Positions 59,146 to 64,000 of a DNA stretch of 64,000 nt are shown here, piece after piece. Source of the DNA: CAZEVY01 sp964515555 (GTDB taxonomy: Bacteria > Acidobacteriota > Terriglobia > Bryobacterales > Bryobacteraceae); NCBI GenBank assembly GCA_964515555.1, contig CAZEVY010000009.1, positions 31,725 to 95,724 on the forward strand. The letters are read 5' to 3'. The position numbers and the translations under genes were made by a program. Every line of letters starts with the position of its first letter. Position 1 is the stretch's first letter. The notes beneath the pieces are model-generated. The model was not told the origin of the DNA. It worked only from the letters and a program-made list of their open reading frames with translations, and made no database searches.

Positions 59146-60981
59146 TTATTTCACTTGAATTCGGAGAGAATAGCTGCCGCTGATCACGAAATCGAACGGG
59201 ACCGCCATTTGCTCGACGGCGCTCTCGGCGGAGGCGATCACCGGGCGGTTCCCGGTACGGCCGCTCTGCATGACGTTGGCGACCGAGGCGGGCAGGCTCG
59301 GCAGGGTCTTGTCGTCGGCGTAGACGGTGGGACGCGCCTGCACCAGCGAGATGTAGAGCTTGTTGTTGGTGCGCTCCTGGTTGAGCAGCGAGACCATTTG
59401 CGGCAGGTCCATGAAGCGGTTTCCGAACGCGGCCGCGCTCTGCATGCGGTTGAGCGTGTCGGCGTCGCTCAGCAGGATGCGGTGCTCGCCCGGGGCCAGC
59501 CCCGCCGGAATCTTCACCTTGAACTCGCGCGCGATGCGCTCGCCGCGATACGGCCGCAGGAACACGGTCACGGGGACCTCGCCGGGGGCCGCCGTTTCGC
59601 TCGCCGCCAGCCAGGCGTGCTCGATCGAAGCCACGCGGCGCTCCGGGATCAGGTCGATGGTGGCGTTGACGCGCCGGAGCCGCGGCGTCTTGACGGCGTT
59701 CATGAACAGGCGGTTGAACTTGTCGCCCCAATAGCCGGCCAGCAGCATGGGCGCGGGAATGGGCATCTCGGTCGGCGCCAGCATGGTCGAGATGGAAAGG
59801 TTCTGATTGCCCTCCATTTCCACCTGCCCGCTGAGCCGGTAGGTGGCCTCGTCGGCGAAGTCGTTCAGCCCGAGGATGGCGTTGAACAGCGTGATCATCA
59901 TCAACTGCGGGGTCCAGCGCTGCTGGAGGAAGACCTGGAACTTGAAATCCTTCTCCTTGCGCACCGCGCCGGATTCGGCGAACGAGCGCACCTTCAGCTC
60001 TACCGGCACCGTCGCCGCGCGGCGTCCGAGAACCCCCATGATTCCACTGTGCCGGTCCTGCGAGAGCGCGCCGACGATCTCGCGCGCGTTGCCGAACTTG
60101 TTGGGCTGAAGCTGAGAGCTGAGAGTCATGAGGACTTCGCTGCGGCTCATCGGCATATCGACCGGTCCGAGATTGAAGAACGGGTGGCCGAAGGCGAGCA
60201 CGCGCCGGCCGTCGTTATAGGTGACCGTCCCCATCGCTGACAGGCTCATGTCGCCTGAGACCAGCAGTCCGCTGACGGCTTCGCCGGGCGCGAGCGCCTT
60301 CTCCCATCCGGGCGACGGCCGCGAATCGAGCGCCGTCGACGCCGACCCGCCTTGCACCACGCGCAGCCCGAGCTGCTGGAACACGCCGCCGAACTCGCGC
60401 AGCGTCATCTCGTGGAAGCCCGAGAACGCCAGCGGCGTCTCGATGGGCGTGAGCAGCGGAGCTTGACGCATCGATTCGGCCGAAGCGCCGGCGGCGACGG
60501 CCTGGGCCAGCATCTCGCTCGAGAGCGCCAGTCCCGCGCGGGCAGCCAGGCGGTCGGGCGTGCGCGCATCGGCGGGCTGCGAGGAGTCGAAGTCGTTGAT
60601 CTCGAGCATCAGCTCGATGGGCGTGATGCCGCAGATGGCGTCCGGCGAGAAGACGCTGATGCGCAGCGCGATCGCGCCGATGAGCTTGCCGTCAATGTAG
60701 ACGGGGCTGCCCGACATGCCTCCGGCGACGCCGGTGCGCAGCGCCGCGCCACCGAGCTTGGCGAGGATCACGTCCTGCTTCGGTCCCCACTGGTTTTTCC
60801 AGACGCCGATGATCTCGACGGGAACAGGCTCGGGCTCGGTGCCGGAGAAGACCGTCCAGGCCGTGCCCTTCATTCCCGGTTTCAGCGCCGACGAGGGGAG
60901 GATATCGACCTTGCCGGGTCGCGGGCGCTCCTGCGCGGCGAGCAGCACCGGCAATAGCAGGGCGGCGGCCAGTTTGTTCAT
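59146..60981 (-). CDS. SpoIVB-type S55 peptidase, exported
   Basis: 611 aa with a signal peptide (MNKLAAALLLPVLLAAQ). The S55 core is recognised by LKPGMKGTAWTVFSGTEPEP, GPKQDVILAKL, VAGGMSGSPVYIDGKLIGAI (Ser90 nucleophile), then MGTVTYNDGRRVLAFGHPFF (His266). In Bacillus SpoIVB the GHG-type His motif precedes GMSGSP; here the order is reversed, a layout shared by S55 proteins of other Gram-negatives. The residues after 330 are beta-rich and not recognised. It probably cleaves an envelope protein. Operon with the propeller gene. Confidence 0.85.
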   Translation of the reverse strand: MNKLAAALLLPVLLAAQERPRPGKVDILPSSALKPGMKGTAWTVFSGTEPEPVPVEIIGVWKNQWGPKQDVILAKLGGAALRTGVAGGMSGSPVYIDGKLIGAIALRISVFSPDAICGITPIELMLEINDFDSSQPADARTPDRLAARAGLALSSEMLAQAVAAGASAESMRQAPLLTPIETPLAFSGFHEMTLREFGGVFQQLGLRVVQGGSASTALDSRPSPGWEKALAPGEAVSGLLVSGDMSLSAMGTVTYNDGRRVLAFGHPFFNLGPVDMPMSRSEVLMTLSSQLQPNKFGNAREIVGALSQDRHSGIMGVLGRRAATVPVELKVRSFAESGAVRKEKDFKFQVFLQQRWTPQLMMITLFNAILGLNDFADEATYRLSGQVEMEGNQNLSISTMLAPTEMPIPAPMLLAGYWGDKFNRLFMNAVKTPRLRRVNATIDLIPERRVASIEHAWLAASETAAPGEVPVTVFLRPYRGERIAREFKVKIPAGLAPGEHRILLSDADTLNRMQSAAAFGNRFMDLPQMVSLLNQERTNNKLYISLVQARPTVYADDKTLPSLPASVANVMQSGRTGNRPVIASAESAVEQMAVPFDFVISGSYSLRIQVK

Positions 60982-61054
60982 GGTGGCGGAACTCCTCCGG
61001 ATCGTCTGCTACCATTATGCGCCAGTCGGACCAACGGGCAGGCGCTTACGGGGA

Positions 61055-61687
61055 TTACCGGGCGGCGGCGCGCACCCAGTCGCGAACGCGGCGCAGCCAG
61101 ACGGGGGCGCTCTCCCTTTGGCTGGCCTGGAGGAAGAGGGTCGCCTGCGCGGCGGTCATCCGGGGCATGGCGATGCTGGCTTCCACCTCGCGATAGGTCC
61201 CGCCCTCGAGACGGTGAATGGAGACGCGCTCGCCGTCGTATCGCCACAACTCCGATACCCCGATGGCGGCGAAGATCGCCATTCGATGCAACGACGATCG
61301 GGTGATGTCGACTTCGATCGTCAGGTCGGGCGGCGGGTCGACGCCCATCTCCACGTCGTCTTTGCCGCGGATGAGGGCGGCGTGTTCGATGTAGAAGCTG
61401 GAGTCGGGCTCGAAGCCTTTCTTCAGATCTTTCCACCGGAATGTGGTCGATCCCGCTTCGAGAATGTCCCTCCCTGTCTCCTCGGCGACGATCTCGGCAA
61501 GCCTTGCCAGGACGCGATTCGGGTTCTCGTGACCGAGTCCAACCACCATGATTTCCAGCATCCCCTCGTCGTAGAAAAAGCGCGTCCCGGTGGAGTTGGG
61601 ATGCTCGGCGAGCAGACGCTCGTAGGTTTCCCAGCTCACGTCGTAGAGCACGACCTTTTCTTCCGGAGGTGCGGCAGTCGCCTGCAT
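61055..61687 (-). CDS. Uma2-like restriction-endonuclease-fold protein (DUF820)
   Basis: 210 aa. The PD-(D/E)XK fold of Uma2 family: EKVVLYDVSWETYERLLAEH, FYDEGMLEIMVVGLGHENPN, the metal-binding FEPDSSFYIEH (E-P-D) and LTIEVDITRSS (E-V-D). The usual final Lys/Glu helix is YDGERVSIHRLEGGTYREVE. Biological role is unknown; such genes are often multicopy in Acidobacteria and Cyanobacteria and may belong to mobile or defence loci. It stands alone, in minus orientation, divergent from the cytochrome c gene. Confidence 0.85.
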   Translation of the reverse strand: MQATAAPPEEKVVLYDVSWETYERLLAEHPNSTGTRFFYDEGMLEIMVVGLGHENPNRVLARLAEIVAEETGRDILEAGSTTFRWKDLKKGFEPDSSFYIEHAALIRGKDDVEMGVDPPPDLTIEVDITRSSLHRMAIFAAIGVSELWRYDGERVSIHRLEGGTYREVEASIAMPRMTAAQATLFLQASQRESAPVWLRRVRDWVRAAAR

Positions 61688-61739
61688 CTTCGGTCATGGT
61701 GTCACAACATCGCGGCGACGCCGCTGGAACATGTTCCCG

Positions 61740-61768
61740 TTGACCCGGCGACCCCGATACAATAACAT
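61740..61768 (+). promoter_or_regulatory. Promoter of the cytochrome c/DUF1549 gene
   Basis: -35 TTGACC (61740-61745), 17-nt spacer, -10 TAACAT (61763-61768), 13 nt before ATG 61782. Confidence 0.4.
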
Positions 61769-61781
61769 CCGAGTACCAGCC

Positions 61782-64000
61782 ATGCGGCGCTTTCCGCTCC
61801 TGCCCTTCGCCCTCGCGGCGCTCGCCCGCGCGCAGGCGCCCGACCCCGCCCTGGCCGTCATCGAGAAGCGCTGCCTTGCCTGCCACGGCCCCTCGACGCG
61901 CGTCTCGGGACTCGACCTCTCGACCTTCGACAAGGCGCGCCAGGGAGGGACGAAGGGCGCGGCGCTCGCGCCCGGGTCGGCGGCGTCGAGCCTGATGATC
62001 GAGCGCGTCGAACGCCGTGAAATGCCCCCGTCATCGCCGCTGGCGCCGGCCGAGATCGACGCGCTGCGGCGCTGGATCGATGGCGGGGCCTCCTGGACCG
62101 CGCCGCTCGCCGTTCGCCGCGCGGGACCCGACTGGTGGTCGCTGCAACCGGTCCGGCGCCTCGATCCTCCCGAAGCGCCCGCGGAGTGGTCGCGCTCGCC
62201 GATCGACCGCTTCGNNNNNNNNNNGGGCTGGCGCCGTCGTCTCGCGCCGATCGCCGCACGCTGATCCGCCGCGCGACGTTCGATCTGCTGGGCCTGCCGC
62301 CCACGCCCGAGGAGATCGAGGCTTTCGTTGGCGACCGCGGCGCGGACGCCTACGAGAAGCTGGTCGACCGGCTGCTGGCCTCGCCGCACTACGGCGAGCG
62401 TTGGGCGCGGCACTGGCTCGACGTGGTGCGATTCGCCGAAAGCGAAGCCTACGAGCGCGACGTGAAGCGCGAGAACGCCTGGCCGTATCGCGACTACGTG
62501 ATCCGCGCCTTCAACGAAGACAAGCCGTACCGCCGGTTCGCGATGGAACAGATCGCCGGCGACGTCCTGGAGCCCGTCACGCGCGACGGCGTGGCGGCGG
62601 CGACTTTCCTGGTGGCCGGCCCTTACGACTTCATCGGCTTCACGGCCTCCAACGCCGCCATGCGCGCCCTGGCGCGCGACGACCAGATGGAGGAGATGCT
62701 CGGCACCGTCGGACAGACGTTCCTGGGTCTCACCGTCAACTGCGCGCGCTGTCACGACCACAAGTTCGACCCCATCCCGCAGCGCGACTACCAGCGCCTG
62801 CGGGCCGTCTTCGAGGGCGTCTGGCACGGCGAGCGCCCGTGGCTGGCGCCGGACGAGATGGAAGCGCGGCGGCGGGCGGTGGAGCCGCTCGAACGCCGCA
62901 TCGCGGAGCTGGGCGACGGCATCGCCGCCGTGCACAACGCGGCTCGCGAGCGCGTGCTGCGCGATCGCGGCCTCCCGGCGGCCGTCGCGCCCGCGCCGAT
63001 CGCGCGCTGGACCTTCGACGTCGACGGCCGCGACATCGCCGGCGGGCTGCATCTCAAAGCGTTCGAGAAGGGAGTCGAAATCGCCGGCGGCCGCCTGCGC
63101 CTCTCCGCCAAGTCGATCCGGACGGCGGCGCTCGCCGGCGACCTGCGCGAGAAGACGCTCGAAGCCTGGGTCGCCCTCAAGAAGCGCGACGACCGCCCGA
63201 CGCCGGTGATGCGCGTGGAGAACGAAGCCGTCCGCGCGGGCGCGAGCGACGGCGTCGAGTACAGCGGAAAGGCGCGCCGATGGGTGGCGTCGAGCACCGG
63301 CGACTACCGCACCGCGGAGGTGGGCGCGATTCACGAGCCGGCCGCGGACCAGATGATCCACGTCGCGTTTGTGTGGGCGGGGGACGATTCGATCGCGCTC
63401 TACCGCGACGGAGCGGCGATCGGGCGATACAAGCCCGAAGTGGCGACGCCCGACGGCAAGCTGCAAACCTACGGAAAGGGCGCGGGGTTCGTCGAGTTCG
63501 GCGGCCGCGGGGAGATCGAGATCGACGAGGCGCGCCTCTACGATCGCGCGCTCACGGCGGAGGAGATCGCCCTCTCGCACCGCCTCGGCGCGCCCAGCGT
63601 GCCGCTCGAGGACCTCCTGAAGGCGATGCCCGAGCACCGCCGCGCAACGCGCGCCGGCCTCCTCGACGAGCTGGCGCAGGCACAGGAGAAACGCAAGGCG
63701 ATCGCCGACCCGCCGATGGTCTACGCCGGAACGCTCCAGACGCCGGAGCCGGGACCCGAGAAACCGGGAGCGTTGTCGTGTCTGAAGCCGCTGACGTTCG
63801 AGGCCGGCGACGCGACTCCGGAGGCCGAGCGCCGCCGCAGGCTCGCGGAGTGGATCGCCGATCCGGACAATCCGCTGTTCGCGCGCGTCATGGTGAACCG
63901 TGTCTGGCAGTACCACTTCGGCGCGGGCATCGTCGACACGCCCAACGACTTCGGATTCAACGGCGGCAGGCCGTCGCACCCGGAGCTGCTCGATTGGCTG
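61782..64000 (+). CDS. Planctomycete-type cytochrome c (PSD1) protein with DUF1549, LamG-like and DUF1553 domains, 3' partial
   Basis: Open to the window end, with a 10-N gap at 62215-62224. ATG 61782 gives signal peptide MRRFPLLPFALAALARA. A C-type haem motif CLACHG follows (PSD1 domain), then the SPIDRF...GLAPSSRADRRTLIRR junction of DUF1549, LLGLPPTPEEIE, NCARCHDHKFDPI (a second CxxCH) and a concanavalin-like insert (WTFDVDGRDIAGGLHLKAF, AGFVEFGGRGEIEIDEARLY). The DUF1553 start is RLAEWIADPDNPLFARVMVN. Frames before and after the 10 N differ, so the real gap is not 10 bases. The family is Fe/haem-bearing and exported, typical of Planctomycetes and Acidobacteria. Confidence 0.9.
62215..62224. 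other. 10-N gap inside the PSD1 gene
   Basis: The frame is 0 before and 2 after the N run. Family sequences usually have about eight more residues between SPIDRF and GLAP, so the real gap is probably near 26 nt; this figure is estimated from memory of the family. Confidence 0.6.

Noticed and set aside
1..64000. tRNA, rRNA, CRISPR array, prophage or transposase
   Set aside because: I found no convincing tRNA cloverleaf, rRNA segment, spaced repeat array, integrase or transposase. The tandem repeats present are too few and too close for CRISPR.

Overview
The window is very GC-rich and gene-dense, almost without intergenic space. It carries several marks of an Acidobacteriota genome of the Solibacter/Bryobacter type: two large Oar-like TonB-dependent receptors with a carboxypeptidase-regulatory N-terminal domain, a beta-propeller protein ending in the Solibacter-type TIGR03437 domain, CRTAC1/UnbV-type FG-GAP proteins, DUF1501 and cytochrome-c/DUF1549/DUF1553 proteins, and many Tat-exported enzymes. 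Three runs of N (28593-28692, 55553-55652, 62215-62224) and a 55-bp sequence duplicated across the first run show that it is a scaffolded draft or metagenome assembly. The lineage call is inference from gene content.

Layout. 1-4840: 3' part of a Tat-exported thiamine-diphosphate enzyme, a DUF3142 lipoprotein and a large exported protein broken by a frameshift. 4851-9159 (minus): M14 metallopeptidase, D-2-hydroxyacid dehydrogenase and HpcH/HpaI aldolase, joined by 4-nt start/stop overlaps. 9219-12470: an AAA/DUF4143 ATPase behind a tandem 22-bp operator-like repeat, then aguB-aguA (agmatine to putrescine). 12495-12868: a chimeric antitoxin remnant. 12871-19766 (minus): a glycan operon of an epimerase, three GT4 transferases, a DUF3108 protein and a GT4-methyltransferase fusion. 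19901-21005: DUF433/DUF5615 toxin-antitoxin pair, a broken orphan addiction-module gene and an intergenic palindrome.

21023-30134: priA, a TPR lipoprotein with an FG-GAP lipoprotein, a TolC-type protein, truA and a RHH/PIN toxin-antitoxin pair. 30201-34573 (minus): MFS transporter, GT-C-like membrane protein, a second membrane protein and a small wHTH-like gene. 34601-37128: RsuA/RluB pseudouridine synthase, DUF1501 protein and a coiled-coil protein. 37169-46268: TonB receptor, Tat-exported metallo-beta-lactamase-fold enzyme, ClpS, a hairpin cluster and the TIGR03437 propeller protein. 46538-48453: IPT-fold protein, then a coupled stress operon (universal stress protein, DUF542-like Cys protein, OsmC). 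48527-55552: unknown protein, zinc alcohol dehydrogenase, small exported protein, second TonB receptor and a Tat-exported DegT-type aminotransferase cut by a gap. 55653-64000: family 5 uracil-DNA glycosylase (cut by the gap), outer-membrane barrel, exported propeller protein with an S55 (SpoIVB-like) peptidase, Uma2-like nuclease and the start of a planctomycete-type cytochrome c protein.

Two features recur. Many neighbouring genes overlap by ATGA, GTGA, TTGA or TGATG, so translational coupling is common. There are also five toxin-antitoxin or addiction-like loci, at least two of them decayed, between 9 and 30 kb. No gene-free stretch exceeds about 300 bases. The longest is 46269-46537, in which I see no clear gene or structured element. 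No tRNA, rRNA, CRISPR array or intact transposase was recognised.
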